A DNA stretch of 35,143 bases from Thermodesulfobacteriota bacterium (GTDB taxonomy: Bacteria; Desulfobacterota_D; UBA1144; Nemesobacterales; UBA2774). Position numbers and translations under genes: made by a program. Of this stretch, positions 1 to 9,403 are shown piece by piece. Under the pieces are notes generated by a model that had not been told where the DNA came from, searched no databases, and saw only the letters and a program-made list of their open reading frames with translations. The DNA lies in the NCBI GenBank assembly GCA_021604765.1, contig BQJP01000027.1, forward strand, positions 1 through 35,143, in the 5' to 3' direction. Positions within the stretch are counted from its first letter, which is position 1; each line of letters begins with the position of its first letter.

Positions 1-40
1 GGGTTGGGTGATAGTTAATAATCTCTTAGGAGGTATAGGT

Positions 41-2143
41 ATGGTACTGAGGCGTTCTCTTCTTTTATTGATTGCACTTCTTCTTCCAGCAATTGCCTTT
101 GCGACTACGAAACATATTGTCAAAAAAGGGGACAATCTTTATGATTTATCTAGGAAGTATGGAGTATCGGTAGAAGATCTTAAAACATTTAACAAGCTTA
201 GTAATATTGATTTAGGAATTGGTGATGAACTACTTATTCCGGTTTCAAACAAAGATGGCAATAATAACTATGTAGTAAAAAGTGGAGACACAATTAGTCA
301 AATCGCCGAGAAATTCGGCATTAAAACCAAAGATTTAAAATCAGCAAATAAACTAAAAAATGATAATTTACGAATTGGTCAATCCCTTTACATTCCTCTC
401 CAAAAGAATGCAGCACCAGAAGTAGTTGTTTCTGAAAAAACAATTGAAATAGAATCAATTGAAAAAGAGACAATATCTTCTCCTGAAGTTAAAAAAGAAG
501 AAATATCTAATGTATATATTGTCAAAAAAGGCGATACTCTAGGAGAAATTGCCGAGAAACACAATGTTAAAACCAGCAATCTAAAAAAAGCCAACAATCT
601 TAAAAACCACAATTTGCAAATTGGGCAAAAGCTGGCCATACCTGGTCAAGAAGCTATACCCACTGAAGTATCTGCAACCAAGGAACTAGCAAAACCTTCC
701 AAATCTGATTTACCAACTAATAAAAAAAATACAAGTGAGTCAGCAACTGTATCGAATGTCTATGTAATCAAGAAAGGCGATACAATATATGACTTATCCA
801 ATAAGTTTAAAATTTCTAAAGATAATCTTAAGAAATGGAACAACCTGAGTAATAACAATTTAAATATTGGGAAAAAACTTTATCTAACACCTAATAAAGA
901 AGCGACAATTGCAGCAAAGAATAAATCCAAGCCAAAGTACACTGAAACTTATAAAGTTAAAGGTGGCGATACGTTAGGCCATATAGCTGAAAAATTCGAC
1001 ACATCTGTTTCTAATCTAAAAGCTGCAAACGACCTTAATAACAACAATTTATCTGTAGGAAAAGTATTAAAGGTTCCTACCATAGCTAAGCATAACTCTA
1101 AAACAGCTAAAAAGTCTGACCCAAAACACTCCAGAACAACCACAACAAAATATACTGTCAAAAAGGGTGACACACTTGGTGGAATAGCTAACCGCCATAA
1201 AGTGACGGTTGCTAAAATTAAAGAGTCAAGCTCTCTAAAGAACAACAATATAAAAGTTGGGCAGGTTCTTCTTATTCCCGGCAATAAAGTCGCGCCGGCA
1301 AAAAAGCTCTCAGGCTCGAAATATACTGTGGTCAGCGGAGACACTCTTGGGGGAATAGGGGACAAATTTGATGTTTCAGTAAAAGAATTAAAGAACGCAA
1401 ATAATTTGAGAAGCAACAACATTAGAGTTGGCATGAAGTTAGTAGTTCCAGGCTATACCAAAGTAGCCAGCACCCCGACTCAGAAAACTCAAAAATCATC
1501 CAAAACGATTAATTCAAAATATATTGTCAAGAAAGGCGATACTTTAGGACTAATTGCTCAAGGACATGGACTATCTATAAGCTCAATTAAAAGCGTGAAC
1601 AATATAAAAGGCAACAATATCAGAACAGGGCAGATCATTGTTCTTCCTGGGGTTAAGCCTAACTATAGCGAACAGCAAAACAAGACAGCAAGCAGATCAC
1701 AAAGCCCATCAAATTCTCACCCAAGCAAACTAAAAGCAAAAGAAAGCATAATTACTGTTGCAAAGCAATATCTTGGCGCTCCATATAAGTTTGGGGGCTA
1801 TTCCTTTAAAACCGGGATAGATTGTTCTGGTTATGTAAAGAAAATTTTCAGCAAATTCAATGTTGAACTACCAAGAACCGCAAGGGACATCTATTATAAC
1901 GCTGGAATCAGAGTTTCCAAAAGCCAGCTTCAGGTCGGCGATCTAGTGTTTTTTAGAACCTACGCAAGTTATCCTTCGCATGTCGGCATTTATATGGGAA
2001 ACAACTTATTTATACATGCTTCTTCAGGAGCTCGTAAGGTAGCAATAACTCGTCTAGATAAGAAGTACTACACAAAGAGATATATTGGGGCAAAGAGAAT
2101 ACAGCTTTCAGCTATATTCGAAAAAGAATACTCCCAAAGATAA
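41..2143 (+). CDS. LysM-repeat NlpC/P60 cell-wall hydrolase
   Basis: Likely secreted or periplasmic peptidoglycan endopeptidase of 700 residues. The start is ATG 41, seven bases after a perfect AGGAGG (28-33); a GTG at 8 in the same frame lacks this support. Residues 1-21 form a signal peptide (RR, a Leu-rich core, then AFA). Eight LysM modules follow (residues about 24-535), each with a KKGDT-like start and an N-N-L/I-x-x-G end, joined by Ser/Thr/Lys-rich linkers. The C-terminal NlpC/P60 domain (about 570-690) shows catalytic Cys595 in DCSGY, His647 in SHVGIY and a third polar residue in the IHASS stretch. LysM domains bind glycan chains and NlpC/P60 domains cut peptide stems; the family assignment is secure, while the exact bond cut is inferred. 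Eight LysM copies are many for this architecture. The promoter lies outside the window. Confidence 0.93.
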   Translation: MVLRRSLLLLIALLLPAIAFATTKHIVKKGDNLYDLSRKYGVSVEDLKTFNKLSNIDLGIGDELLIPVSNKDGNNNYVVKSGDTISQIAEKFGIKTKDLKSANKLKNDNLRIGQSLYIPLQKNAAPEVVVSEKTIEIESIEKETISSPEVKKEEISNVYIVKKGDTLGEIAEKHNVKTSNLKKANNLKNHNLQIGQKLAIPGQEAIPTEVSATKELAKPSKSDLPTNKKNTSESATVSNVYVIKKGDTIYDLSNKFKISKDNLKKWNNLSNNNLNIGKKLYLTPNKEATIAAKNKSKPKYTETYKVKGGDTLGHIAEKFDTSVSNLKAANDLNNNNLSVGKVLKVPTIAKHNSKTAKKSDPKHSRTTTTKYTVKKGDTLGGIANRHKVTVAKIKESSSLKNNNIKVGQVLLIPGNKVAPAKKLSGSKYTVVSGDTLGGIGDKFDVSVKELKNANNLRSNNIRVGMKLVVPGYTKVASTPTQKTQKSSKTINSKYIVKKGDTLGLIAQGHGLSISSIKSVNNIKGNNIRTGQIIVLPGVKPNYSEQQNKTASRSQSPSNSHPSKLKAKESIITVAKQYLGAPYKFGGYSFKTGIDCSGYVKKIFSKFNVELPRTARDIYYNAGIRVSKSQLQVGDLVFFRTYASYPSHVGIYMGNNLFIHASSGARKVAITRLDKKYYTKRYIGAKRIQLSAIFEKEYSQR
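107..1650 (+). repeat. Eight tandem LysM-coding repeats
   Basis: Eight copies of a roughly 130-base unit, each coding for a LysM module, are separated by variable linkers of low complexity. The copies are diverged at DNA level, and modules 5 to 8 look most alike (GDTLG core). They make long spurious open frames on the opposite strand. Confidence 0.85.
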
Positions 2144-2229
2144 GATCATTATCTCTAGTAACACAAACCATTTCGCTTTAAAAATACCACCCTTCGTTAG
2201 AGACAATTCTGGTATTATAAAATCCTTCA

Positions 2230-2257
2230 TTGAAAGATGTAGTGCAATGTTTATATT
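2230..2257 (+). promoter_or_regulatory. Predicted sigma-70 promoter of xerC
   Basis: The -35 box TTGAAA (2230-2235) and the -10 box TATATT (2252-2257) are separated by 16 bases. Transcription would start about 2264, only some 5 bases before the xerC ATG at 2269, giving a nearly leaderless message. The sequence before this ATG has only a weak purine stretch (AAAGAGAAG). Confidence 0.55.
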
Positions 2258-2268
2258 AAAGAGAAGCT

Positions 2269-3165
2269 ATGGATAAATACCTAGATAGTTTTGAAGAATT
2301 TCTAAGCTCCGAAAGAAACTACTCAAAACACACCCTGAAGGCCTATATAACAGATCTAAAAGAATTTGGTCTAGTTCTTAAGGATATGGGTCTAATTAAT
2401 TCAGAAAATGGCGACATAGACTTTGCTAATTTAGATGAAACACCAATAAGGGCATTCATAAGCAAGTTATATGCAAAGAATAAAAAGGTTTCTATATCAA
2501 GGAAAATTGCTTCAATCAGGACATTTTTTGAGTTTTTGATTCGTAGGGGAGATATGAAATCAAACTATGCAAAGTTAGTTCCTACACCAAAAGGAGAAAA
2601 AAGGCTTCCAACATTTTTAACAGTAGATGAAGTCATAAAACTTGTTGAAGCTCCGGGTTCAGATACTGCTTATGAATCAAGAGATAGAGCAATTTTAGAA
2701 CTCCTTTACTCTTGTGGATTAAGAGTAAGTGAACTCGTAGGCATTAACTTGCAGGACCTAGATTTAAAATCTATGAGTGTTAAGGTTCTTGGCAAGGGCA
2801 ATAAAGAAAGGCTGGTCCCACTTGGCTCTAAGGCTTCTTCTGCTATCACAACGTACTTAGAACAACGCTTGGATCTGAAACCTAAAGAAGATTATCTCTT
2901 TGTAAATTCCAGGGGAGGCAGACTGACCACAAGAAGCATAGACAGGATAATAAAAAAATATGCAGTAATAGCTGGAATACCCAAGAATATCAGCCCTCAT
3001 GTCCTAAGACACACCTTTGCAACACACCTGCTGGGTGGTGGAGCAGATTTAAGGGCTATTCAGGAAATGCTGGGACATCAGAGTTTATCTACAACACAGA
3101 GATATACTCACACATCAGTAGAAAAATTAATGGAGATTTACGATAAAACACACCCCCGGGCATAA
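2269..3165 (+). CDS. xerC: Tyrosine recombinase XerC/XerD family
   Basis: Site-specific recombinase of 298 residues, the usual Xer length, which resolves chromosome dimers at dif together with a partner. The N-terminal SAM-like core-binding domain (about 1-90) is followed by the catalytic domain. The full catalytic set is visible: Arg152 (LRVSEL), Lys176 (LGKGNKE), His244 and Arg247 ([12 protein letters not shown]), His270 (LGHQS) and the nucleophile Tyr279 (TQRYTH). It is followed 11 bases later by hslV, the classical xerC-hslV-hslU order, which favours the name XerC over XerD. The two paralogues cannot be told apart with certainty from one sequence. The start lies next to a predicted promoter and has no strong Shine-Dalgarno site. 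Confidence 0.92.
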   Translation: MDKYLDSFEEFLSSERNYSKHTLKAYITDLKEFGLVLKDMGLINSENGDIDFANLDETPIRAFISKLYAKNKKVSISRKIASIRTFFEFLIRRGDMKSNYAKLVPTPKGEKRLPTFLTVDEVIKLVEAPGSDTAYESRDRAILELLYSCGLRVSELVGINLQDLDLKSMSVKVLGKGNKERLVPLGSKASSAITTYLEQRLDLKPKEDYLFVNSRGGRLTTRSIDRIIKKYAVIAGIPKNISPHVLRHTFATHLLGGGADLRAIQEMLGHQSLSTTQRYTHTSVEKLMEIYDKTHPRA

Positions 3166-3176
3166 AAGGAAACAAA

Positions 3177-3722
3177 ATGGAAAACTTTCATGGAACGACA
3201 ATAGTCTGTGTTAAGAAGAACAATCAAGTTGCTATGGCAGGAGATGGACAGGTAACACTTGGACACACCGCTATAAAGCACACGGCAAAAAAAGTAAGAA
3301 AGATTTATGGCGATAAAGTCATGGTAGGTTTTGCGGGAGCAACTGCCGACGCTATGACTCTGTTTGACAAGTTTGAGGCAAAATTGGAAGAGTTTAGGGG
3401 CAACTTAAGCAGAGCCTCTGTAGAGCTTGCCAGAGACTGGAGAACTGATAGGGTACTCAGAAGGCTTGAGGCACTACTTGCAGTAGCAGACAGTGAATCC
3501 ATGTTCCTCATATCCGGAAGCGGTGACGTGCTTGAGCCAGACGACAATGTCATTGCAATAGGATCAGGAGGCTCATTTGCCCAGGCTGCAGCTAAGGCGC
3601 TGTCTAAATATTCTGATTTAAGCGCTGAGGATGTAGTAAAAGAATCCATGAAAATTGCATCTGAGATTTGCATATATACAAATGAAAATACAACGGTCGA
3701 GGTACTTAACATAAATGAGTAA
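3177..3722 (+). CDS. hslV: ATP-dependent protease subunit HslV
   Basis: Proteolytic subunit of the HslVU (ClpQY) protease, a cytoplasmic double hexamer with a proteasome-beta fold. The product has 181 residues, the normal length. The sequence begins MENFHG followed by TTIVCVKK, so a six-residue propeptide is probably removed to expose Thr7 as the N-terminal nucleophile. The motifs GDGQVTLG and the glycine-rich [16 protein letters not shown] typical of the family are present. AAGGAAA lies seven bases before the ATG. Its last eight bases overlap the start of hslU (ATGAGTAA), so the two subunits are probably translationally coupled. Confidence 0.97.
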   Translation: MENFHGTTIVCVKKNNQVAMAGDGQVTLGHTAIKHTAKKVRKIYGDKVMVGFAGATADAMTLFDKFEAKLEEFRGNLSRASVELARDWRTDRVLRRLEALLAVADSESMFLISGSGDVLEPDDNVIAIGSGGSFAQAAAKALSKYSDLSAEDVVKESMKIASEICIYTNENTTVEVLNINE

Positions 3723-5052
3723 TGACATATTTTTCACACCAAGGGAAATAGTATCAGAACTAGATAGATATATAATAGGTCAGAACAAAGCCAAGAGAGC
3801 AGTTTCAATCGCGCTCAGAAACCGTTGGAGACGCCAACGCGTATCACCTGATCTAAAAGATGAAATCGCTCCAAAGAACATTCTAATGATTGGTCCTACA
3901 GGAGTTGGAAAAACAGAGATAGCAAGAAGGCTCGCCAAGCTTGCTCAGGCCCCATTTCTAAAAGTCGAAGCCTCAAAATTCACGGAGGTCGGTTACGTAG
4001 GAAGGGACGTCGAATCCATGATTAGGGATTTAACTGACATTGCCATAAAAATGGTAACTGATGAGGAGAAAACCTCAGTAAGAGTTAAAGCAGAAGAGCT
4101 TGCTGAGGAAAGAATGCTGGATTTGTTACTACCCAAACCAAGCACCAATCCCGAAGAACCAGAAGCGGATTCCAGTAGTGATACTAGACAGAAACTTAGA
4201 AAACTTTTAAGAGAAGGAAAGCTTGATGAGCGTTATGTTGATATTGAAGTAACATCTAAGAACCTACCTATACAGGTATTTTCACCTTCAGGAATGGATG
4301 AAATGGATATGAACATTTCGGACATGATTGGAAACCTGTTCCCTAAAAAAACCAAACAAAGAAAAGTAAATGTTCCCGAAGCAATGGAAATCCTTATTCA
4401 AGAAGAAGCCCAGAAGTTAGTGGACATGGATAATGTAATAAAACTTGCAATAGACAGAGTTGAACAGTCTGGAATCATATTCATAGATGAGATAGACAAG
4501 GTAGCCGGAAGAGAAAGCTCTGCCGGACCTGATGTATCTAGAGAGGGTGTTCAGAGAGATCTGCTGCCAATTATCGAAGGCTGCACAGTGAATACTAAAC
4601 ATGGCATGGTTAAAACAGACCATATTCTCTTTGTAGGTGCAGGCGCTTTTCATGTTTCAAAGCCCTCAGATTTAATACCGGAGCTTCAGGGAAGATTTCC
4701 AATTAGAGTTGAGCTTGAGCCTCTGACAAAAGATGATTTTGTAAATATCTTAACCAAGCCCAAGAATGCTCTAATAAAGCAATATATTGAGCTTCTTAAC
4801 ACCGAGGATATAGAGCTTGTTTTCGGTGATGATGCAATTACTGAAATTGCCGAGACAGCTCAGAATGTTAATGAATCGACTGAGAACATCGGCGCTAGAA
4901 GACTCCATACTATAATGGAGAGAATGCTGGACGACATCTCATTTGAGGCCCCGGATATGCAAGAAGAAAAGATTATTATAGATGCTAATTACGTCAAAGA
5001 AAAAATTGCTGATATTGTGAAAGACAGAGATTTGAGCAGATACATTCTCTAA
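3715..5052 (+). CDS. hslU: ATP-dependent protease ATPase subunit HslU
   Basis: AAA+ unfoldase that feeds substrates to HslV; 445 residues, as expected. Visible features are the N-terminal [16 protein letters not shown] segment, Walker A GPTGVGKT (60-67), the GYVG pore loop, a charged I-domain (about 110-245), Walker [10 protein letters not shown], sensor and arginine-finger sequence [12 protein letters not shown], and sensor 2 GARRLH. The C-terminus DLSRYIL matches the tail that inserts into HslV and activates it. The gene overlaps hslV by eight bases and is followed 17 bases later by a small ABM-fold gene, so all probably lie on one transcript with xerC. Confidence 0.97.
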   Translation: MSNDIFFTPREIVSELDRYIIGQNKAKRAVSIALRNRWRRQRVSPDLKDEIAPKNILMIGPTGVGKTEIARRLAKLAQAPFLKVEASKFTEVGYVGRDVESMIRDLTDIAIKMVTDEEKTSVRVKAEELAEERMLDLLLPKPSTNPEEPEADSSSDTRQKLRKLLREGKLDERYVDIEVTSKNLPIQVFSPSGMDEMDMNISDMIGNLFPKKTKQRKVNVPEAMEILIQEEAQKLVDMDNVIKLAIDRVEQSGIIFIDEIDKVAGRESSAGPDVSREGVQRDLLPIIEGCTVNTKHGMVKTDHILFVGAGAFHVSKPSDLIPELQGRFPIRVELEPLTKDDFVNILTKPKNALIKQYIELLNTEDIELVFGDDAITEIAETAQNVNESTENIGARRLHTIMERMLDDISFEAPDMQEEKIIIDANYVKEKIADIVKDRDLSRYIL

Positions 5053-5069
5053 GCAAAGGTGAGCCTGAT

Positions 5070-5363
5070 ATGTCTGTTTTTGCGATTACCAGATGTGTTT
5101 ATGACGATGACATAAAACAGGAGCTTCTCGACATAAAGAAGCTGTCTCTCAGAATCCTGGAGAAACAAAGAGGATTTGTCGGGGTTAAACAGTTCATCTG
5201 CGAAGAGATGAACGAGATGGTCTCAGTTATAGAATGGGAGACAAAAAAAGACCACGAAGCTTCAATGGAGAGCCTGGATTGGGACCCTGTTAACCCAACC
5301 TGGATGGCACTGACTAAAGGCGGTAAAATCACTTTTGAAGTAAATCTTTTCGAAGCACATTAG
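5070..5363 (+). CDS. Small ABM-like (dimeric alpha-beta barrel) protein
   Basis: A 97-residue protein that reads as a single ferredoxin-like domain of the antibiotic-biosynthesis-monooxygenase (ABM) or related dimeric alpha-beta barrel type: a strand with FAITRCV, a helix, the KQRGFVGVKQFI turn, a strand with MVSVIEWET and a second helix, ending in ITFEVNLF. No catalytic residue can be assigned. AAGGTGA lies eight bases before the ATG. It is 17 bases downstream of hslU on the same strand and ends only five bases before the convergent gene at 5369. Fold assignment is by pattern only; substrate and function are unknown. Confidence 0.6.
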   Translation: MSVFAITRCVYDDDIKQELLDIKKLSLRILEKQRGFVGVKQFICEEMNEMVSVIEWETKKDHEASMESLDWDPVNPTWMALTKGGKITFEVNLFEAH

Positions 5364-5368
5364 ATTTA

Positions 5369-6091
5369 CTATACTTTACTTTGCCATATTGCCTTACCTA
5401 CAAAAAACGGCCCCAAACTTTCTAAATGTTGAGAGGTTTGCTTAGTCTTACGCATTGCCTGAATTAGTGCTGATAGAGGGAACAACTCTTTGCCTAAAAC
5501 TCCAATCACAAAATCGTTATCATTTTTATCCAGTCCATGACAGGCAAGCCGAATATCTCGTCCTAGCCCGGCATGACCAAACTTAAAACCTAATTTGCCG
5601 TGCTCTCCTACTACTGCGCGCTGCTCATCTGATGTGAGTGTTTCAAAACTTTTTTCTCTCATGAGCGGATACCAAATCGCCCATGGCCACTCAGGGTCTA
5701 GTACTTTAGCTCGAGGAGCGGTCAAAAGCGTTTTCTCTAGATCCGGTTCATAGCCAAGCGCATATGTCCTCCCTAGCATGGTCATCTCAGGTTTTTGAGT
5801 GAGCTCCATAAAAGATGAGCTGTTTAAGAATTCTCTGAGTTCAGTAACAAAAAAATCTGGATCCTGACTTAGACTTAACAAACCAATACCATATGGATCA
5901 TTTATATCAGCATATAGCACAATATCCATATTAGCATTTTCAAGCTCGGTTATTATTTCATTTGTATTCCAACAGTCCCCAAAAGCTATAAACTGAAAGA
6001 ATAATCTCTTGTCCAAACTTGTTGCTGTGCCGTCTTTTGCACGGCCTTTTTCACTTAGATCTAATTTAGCTTCATTATTATCAGTAGACAT
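5369..6091 (-). CDS. Chlorite dismutase/HemQ-family protein
   Basis: A 240-residue protein with the tandem ferredoxin-like layout of the chlorite dismutase (Cld) family, which includes heme-binding Cld and HemQ (coproheme decarboxylase). Seen in the sequence: FFQFIAFGD near residue 31, the conserved WYPLM at 140-144, an LTSDEQR helix, EHGKLG with His164 (the position of the HemQ proximal heme ligand), Arg181, the HGLDKNDNDFVIG segment at 185, and the PLSALIQAMRKTKQT helix. A second histidine (His173) could also be the ligand. The first 25 residues are charged and nonconserved. AAGGAG lies nine bases before the ATG. It stands alone, divergent from the arg operon. Whether it decarboxylates coproheme, degrades chlorite or does neither cannot be decided; no other heme genes are nearby. 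Confidence 0.7.
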   Translation of the reverse strand: MSTDNNEAKLDLSEKGRAKDGTATSLDKRLFFQFIAFGDCWNTNEIITELENANMDIVLYADINDPYGIGLLSLSQDPDFFVTELREFLNSSSFMELTQKPEMTMLGRTYALGYEPDLEKTLLTAPRAKVLDPEWPWAIWYPLMREKSFETLTSDEQRAVVGEHGKLGFKFGHAGLGRDIRLACHGLDKNDNDFVIGVLGKELFPLSALIQAMRKTKQTSQHLESLGPFFVGKAIWQSKV

Positions 6092-6114
6092 TAAAAGAAT
6101 CTCCTTAGATAGAA

Positions 6115-6143
6115 AATATAACAGGATAAATTCTCATTGGCGA
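6115..6143 (-). promoter_or_regulatory. Predicted promoter of the Cld/HemQ-family gene
   Basis: Read on the minus strand: -35 TCGCCA (6138-6143), a 17-base spacer and an extended -10 TGT-TATATT (TATATT at 6115-6120). The start site would be near 6108, giving a 17-base leader containing the AAGGAG at 6101-6106. The -35 box overlaps the inverted repeat at 6139-6154. Confidence 0.5.
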
Positions 6144-6154
6144 TAAATATTGCC
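6139..6154. promoter_or_regulatory. Operator-like inverted repeat
   Basis: GGCGATA-AA-TATTGCC is a 7+2+7 inverted repeat with one mismatched pair. It overlaps the -35 box of the Cld/HemQ-family gene, where a bound repressor would block transcription. The regulator is unknown. Confidence 0.35.
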
Positions 6155-6219
6155 GTTTCTTAGCATGTAATGCAGAAGACTACTATCTTTATTGAATAAT
6201 GGGTTTTAGAAATAACTTG

Positions 6220-6248
6220 TTGGCAGAGTGAGTTATATCTTTTATAAT
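6220..6248 (+). promoter_or_regulatory. Predicted strong promoter of the arg operon
   Basis: TTGGCA (6220-6225), a 17-base spacer and a perfect TATAAT (6243-6248) predict transcription from about 6255. This puts the upstream in-frame GTG at 6250 at or before the transcript start, so translation must begin at ATG 6280. Confidence 0.8.
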
Positions 6249-6279
6249 AGTGAGCTTAATTTTAGGATGGAAATATGAC

Positions 6280-7161
6280 ATGGACAAATTTATACAAAAA
6301 GCACAGACACTCGTTGAAGCGCTGCCCTACATAAAAGAGTTTTACGGACAGACTATAGTCGTAAAATATGGGGGAAGTGTTGGAGATGAAGATCTTCACA
6401 ATTTCGCCCGCGATATTGTTCTTATGAAATATGTAGGCATGCATCCTGTAGTTGTGCACGGCGGTGGTCCGCAAATTGGAGAGCACCTTAAGAAGCTTGG
6501 AATAGAAACAGAATTCATTGCAGGCTTGCGAGTGACTGATGAGAGGACAATGGAAGTCGCCGAGATGGTACTGGTTGGAAAAATTAACCAGAAGATTATT
6601 GAGGCGATCCACTCTATGGGCGGCAAAGCCGTAGGAACATCCGGCAAAGAAGGAAAGATGATTCTAGCCAAGAAGCTTGACCTTAAAAAATTTGCTAAGG
6701 AAAACGGGCTTAAAGTTCCTAAAGGCGCAGACCTAGGAATGGTTGGGGAAGTTGATAGTGTTAATCCTGATCTTGTAAAAGTGTTAGAGAACTCAGGTTT
6801 CATACCGGTTATTGCTCCAGTGGGCTTTGATGATGAGGGCAGGACATTCAACATTAATGCTGATCATGTTGCGGGGGAAATTGCCGGAGCCCTTAATGCT
6901 GCAAAGCTTGTTCTACTAACAAATGTTGCTGGGATCATGGATAACAAGAAAAATCTAATCTCGACACTTACCGAAACTCAAGCGAAAAAATTAATCAAGA
7001 AAGAAATTATATCAAGCGGAATGATACCCAAAGTTATGTGCGCGATTGACGCCCTTCACGACGGAGTACAAAAAGTGCACATAATCGACGGCACCATTGA
7101 ACATGCTTTAATTCTGGAAATCTTCACCGACTCAGGAATTGGAACGGAGATTCTACTTTGA
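6280..7161 (+). CDS. argB: N-acetylglutamate kinase ArgB
   Basis: Phosphorylates N-acetyl-L-glutamate, the second step of the acetylated arginine pathway, in the cytoplasm. The start is ATG 6280: AGGATGG (6264-6270) lies nine bases upstream and the promoter predicts transcription from about 6255. The protein has 293 residues. Motifs: VKYGGS (28-33), VVHGGGPQIG (58-67), RVTD, the NINADHVAGEIAGAL segment and SSGMIPKV. An N-terminal helix of about 20 residues (KAQTLVEALPYI) precedes the first strand. In this family such an extension marks hexameric, arginine-inhibited enzymes, so feedback control at this step is likely. The stop overlaps the argD start by four bases. Confidence 0.97.
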   Translation: MDKFIQKAQTLVEALPYIKEFYGQTIVVKYGGSVGDEDLHNFARDIVLMKYVGMHPVVVHGGGPQIGEHLKKLGIETEFIAGLRVTDERTMEVAEMVLVGKINQKIIEAIHSMGGKAVGTSGKEGKMILAKKLDLKKFAKENGLKVPKGADLGMVGEVDSVNPDLVKVLENSGFIPVIAPVGFDDEGRTFNINADHVAGEIAGALNAAKLVLLTNVAGIMDNKKNLISTLTETQAKKLIKKEIISSGMIPKVMCAIDALHDGVQKVHIIDGTIEHALILEIFTDSGIGTEILL

Positions 7162-8357
7162 GCACCCAAGAAACAATTTCCAAAACTAAGAATTATGTAA
7201 TGAACACCTATGGCCGCTACCCTATTGCGATGGTCAAGGGAAAAGGTTCATGGGTATGGGACGCTGAGGGGAAAAAATATCTCGATTTTGTAACAGGTAT
7301 TGCTGTAAACAACTTGGGTCACTGTCATCCCAATATTACAAAAGCCATAAGGGAACAATCCAAGATCCTTGTTCAGCCATGCAATTTATTTCACATCGAT
7401 CAGCAGGGAGAATTTGCAAAACTCCTTGTAGAGAACTCATTTGCGGACAAGGTTTTCTTTTGTAATAGTGGCACAGAGGCAAATGAGGGCGCGATAAAAC
7501 TTGCCAGAGCATATGGCTCTAAGAATGGTAAATATAAAATAGTTCATGCTAAAGATTCATTTCACGGTAGAACCATGGGATCGCTAAGCGCTACGAGCAA
7601 AAATTATCAAGCCGGATTCAAGCCCCTTGTTCCGGGGTTTAAACCAATAGCATATGGGAAAATGGAAGCCTTAGAAAAAGCACTGCAGGATGAAAAAGTT
7701 TGCGCTGTAATACTAGAGCCGATTCAAGGTGAAAACGGTGTAATATTGCCACCTGACAACTATCTTAAGAAAGCTAGGGCACTTTGCACAAAGAAAAAAG
7801 CACTATTAATACTTGATGAAGTACAAGTTGGTATGGGAAGAACCGGGAAACTTTTTGCCTATGAACATTATGGAATCAAACCAGACATCATGACTCTATC
7901 TAAAGCTTTGGGTGGAGGAATACCATGTGGCGCGTTTTTAACCACTAATAAAGTTGCGAAATACCTAAGCCCTGGAATGCACGGCACAACTCTTGGCGGT
8001 AATCCACTTGCTATGAGTTCTGGAAAAGCAGTGCTTGATACCATTATGGACGAAGGTCTCCTGGATCAAACTACCAGCTCTGGAACTTATTTTTTAGAGA
8101 GCCTACAGAGATTAAAAGAAAAATACAAAAAGGAAATCAAAGATGTCAGGGCTAAGGGCCTTATTCTCGGAATGGAATTTAAAAACAAGGAAACAGCAAA
8201 AGCAGTAGTGGAAAAATGTATCCAAGAAGGGCTACTAACAATCCTGACAATACAAAAGGTTATGAGGATATTACCTCCTCTTAACGTTAAGCAAAAAGAG
8301 ATAGCCCGGGCTCTAAAAATTATTGATAAAGCACTACTAGAGGTGACAAATGCCTAG
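7158..8357 (+). CDS. argD: Acetylornithine aminotransferase ArgD
   Basis: PLP-dependent class III aminotransferase of 399 residues that converts N-acetylglutamate semialdehyde to N-acetylornithine. Seen: [16 protein letters not shown] (102-117), [19 protein letters not shown] with the cofactor-contacting Asp, the Schiff-base lysine Lys249 in LSKALGGG, and [10 protein letters not shown]. The chosen start is TTG 7158, which overlaps the argB stop (TTGA) and has CGGAG eight bases upstream. An ATG at 7200 (residue 15) would also leave the domain intact. The gene is translationally coupled on both sides, overlapping argF by eight bases. Confidence 0.96.
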   Translation: MSTQETISKTKNYVMNTYGRYPIAMVKGKGSWVWDAEGKKYLDFVTGIAVNNLGHCHPNITKAIREQSKILVQPCNLFHIDQQGEFAKLLVENSFADKVFFCNSGTEANEGAIKLARAYGSKNGKYKIVHAKDSFHGRTMGSLSATSKNYQAGFKPLVPGFKPIAYGKMEALEKALQDEKVCAVILEPIQGENGVILPPDNYLKKARALCTKKKALLILDEVQVGMGRTGKLFAYEHYGIKPDIMTLSKALGGGIPCGAFLTTNKVAKYLSPGMHGTTLGGNPLAMSSGKAVLDTIMDEGLLDQTTSSGTYFLESLQRLKEKYKKEIKDVRAKGLILGMEFKNKETAKAVVEKCIQEGLLTILTIQKVMRILPPLNVKQKEIARALKIIDKALLEVTNA

Positions 8358-9261
8358 ACATTTTCTAAGCATATTCGATTTATCAGCAAAAGAATTTAAA
8401 ACCCTTTTCAAAAGAGCTGCTGAGCTCAAGAAAGGTAAAAAAGCCGGTAAGAATCAGGAAGTTCTTAAGAGAAAGTCTATAGGAATGATATTTGAAAAGC
8501 TTTCTACAAGGACAAGAGTATCTTTTGAAGTTGCAATAAACGACTTGGGTGCCAGTTGTCTATATATGAATCCAAGTGACTTACAGCTTGGACGAGGAGA
8601 ATCAATTGCTGACACCGCCAAAATATTGTCCTCATATCTGGATGGCATCATTATTAGAACCTATGAGCAACATAGAATTGAAGAGTTTGCAGAAAACTCA
8701 ACAGTCCCAGTAATAAACGCACTTACTGATCTGGGTCACCCAACACAGATAGCCGCAGATCTCTTCACAATTGTTGAAACTGGAAAGAAACTAAATAAGA
8801 TCAAATTAGCATACGTTGGAGATGGCAATAACATCGTCAACTCTTTTATAGGAGCGGCTTCTATATTAGGTTTTCATCTTTCAATAGCTACACCAAAAGG
8901 ATACGAACCAGATAGTGAGTTCCTGAAGAAAGCTAAAGAAAGCGGGAAAGGATTTATAGAAATAGTTAATGACCCTAAGAATGCCGTAAAAAATGCAGAC
9001 GTTCTATATACAGACGTATGGGTGAGTATGGGACAAGAGAAAGAAACCAAGAAGAAGCAAAAAATATTTAAACCATTTCAAATAAATGAGGATCTCCTTT
9101 CACTGGCAAATCCTGATGCTATAGTAATGCATTGCCTCCCAGCTCATAAGGGTGAAGAAATCACTGAAGAGATATTAGAGGGCTCAAGTTCAGTAGTATA
9201 TGAGCAAGCTGAAAACAAACTACATATGGGAAAAGCTATACTGGAAATGTTCCTTAAATAA
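8350..9261 (+). CDS. argF: Ornithine carbamoyltransferase ArgF
   Basis: Carbamoylates ornithine to citrulline in arginine synthesis. The protein has 303 residues. The carbamoyl-phosphate motif STRTR (52-56), HPTQ, and the ornithine-side motif [11 protein letters not shown] near residue 259 identify OTCase rather than aspartate transcarbamoylase. GAGGTGA lies three bases before the ATG, and the start overlaps the argD stop by eight bases (ATGCCTAG). It is the last gene of argB-argD-argF; argG and argH are not in the window. No hairpin terminator is visible after it. Confidence 0.97.
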   Translation: MPRHFLSIFDLSAKEFKTLFKRAAELKKGKKAGKNQEVLKRKSIGMIFEKLSTRTRVSFEVAINDLGASCLYMNPSDLQLGRGESIADTAKILSSYLDGIIIRTYEQHRIEEFAENSTVPVINALTDLGHPTQIAADLFTIVETGKKLNKIKLAYVGDGNNIVNSFIGAASILGFHLSIATPKGYEPDSEFLKKAKESGKGFIEIVNDPKNAVKNADVLYTDVWVSMGQEKETKKKQKIFKPFQINEDLLSLANPDAIVMHCLPAHKGEEITEEILEGSSSVVYEQAENKLHMGKAILEMFLK

Positions 9262-9342
9262 TAAAATTTTAAAGATTGCCCACTTTATTTCCCTAAGACA
9301 CTATTAACATAAAATATTTTAGCACTTGAAGTGTTGAGTTTA

Positions 9343-9372
9343 TTATCATATCTTTAATAAAAGTGTTAGAAT
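9343..9372 (+). promoter_or_regulatory. Possible promoter of the ClpX-like/rimO pair
   Basis: An extended -10 (TGT-TAGAAT, with TAGAAT at 9367-9372) and a poor -35 TTATCA (9343-9348) with an 18-base spacer. The leader would be about 25 bases. A small inverted repeat, AGCACTT-G-AAGTGTT, lies just upstream at 9321-9335. Confidence 0.4.
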
Positions 9373-9403
9373 TGTAAACATTAGCCCTTGGGGAGTTTTG
9401 CAC

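Noticed and set aside
949-1434. Long open frame on the minus strand opposite the LysM repeats
   Set aside because: It has repeated Ser-Pro-Leu stretches that are mirror products of the LysM codons and no plausible start site; a shadow of the plus-strand gene.
2085-2276. A 63-codon plus-strand frame bridging the hydrolase and xerC
   Set aside because: It overlaps the end of the hydrolase in another frame, has no Shine-Dalgarno site and no protein-like pattern; it also covers the predicted xerC promoter.
6190-6201. Possible ArgR half-site (TTGAATAAT) upstream of argB
   Set aside because: Only one half of an ARG-box palindrome is recognisable and the second half is absent, so I do not call it.
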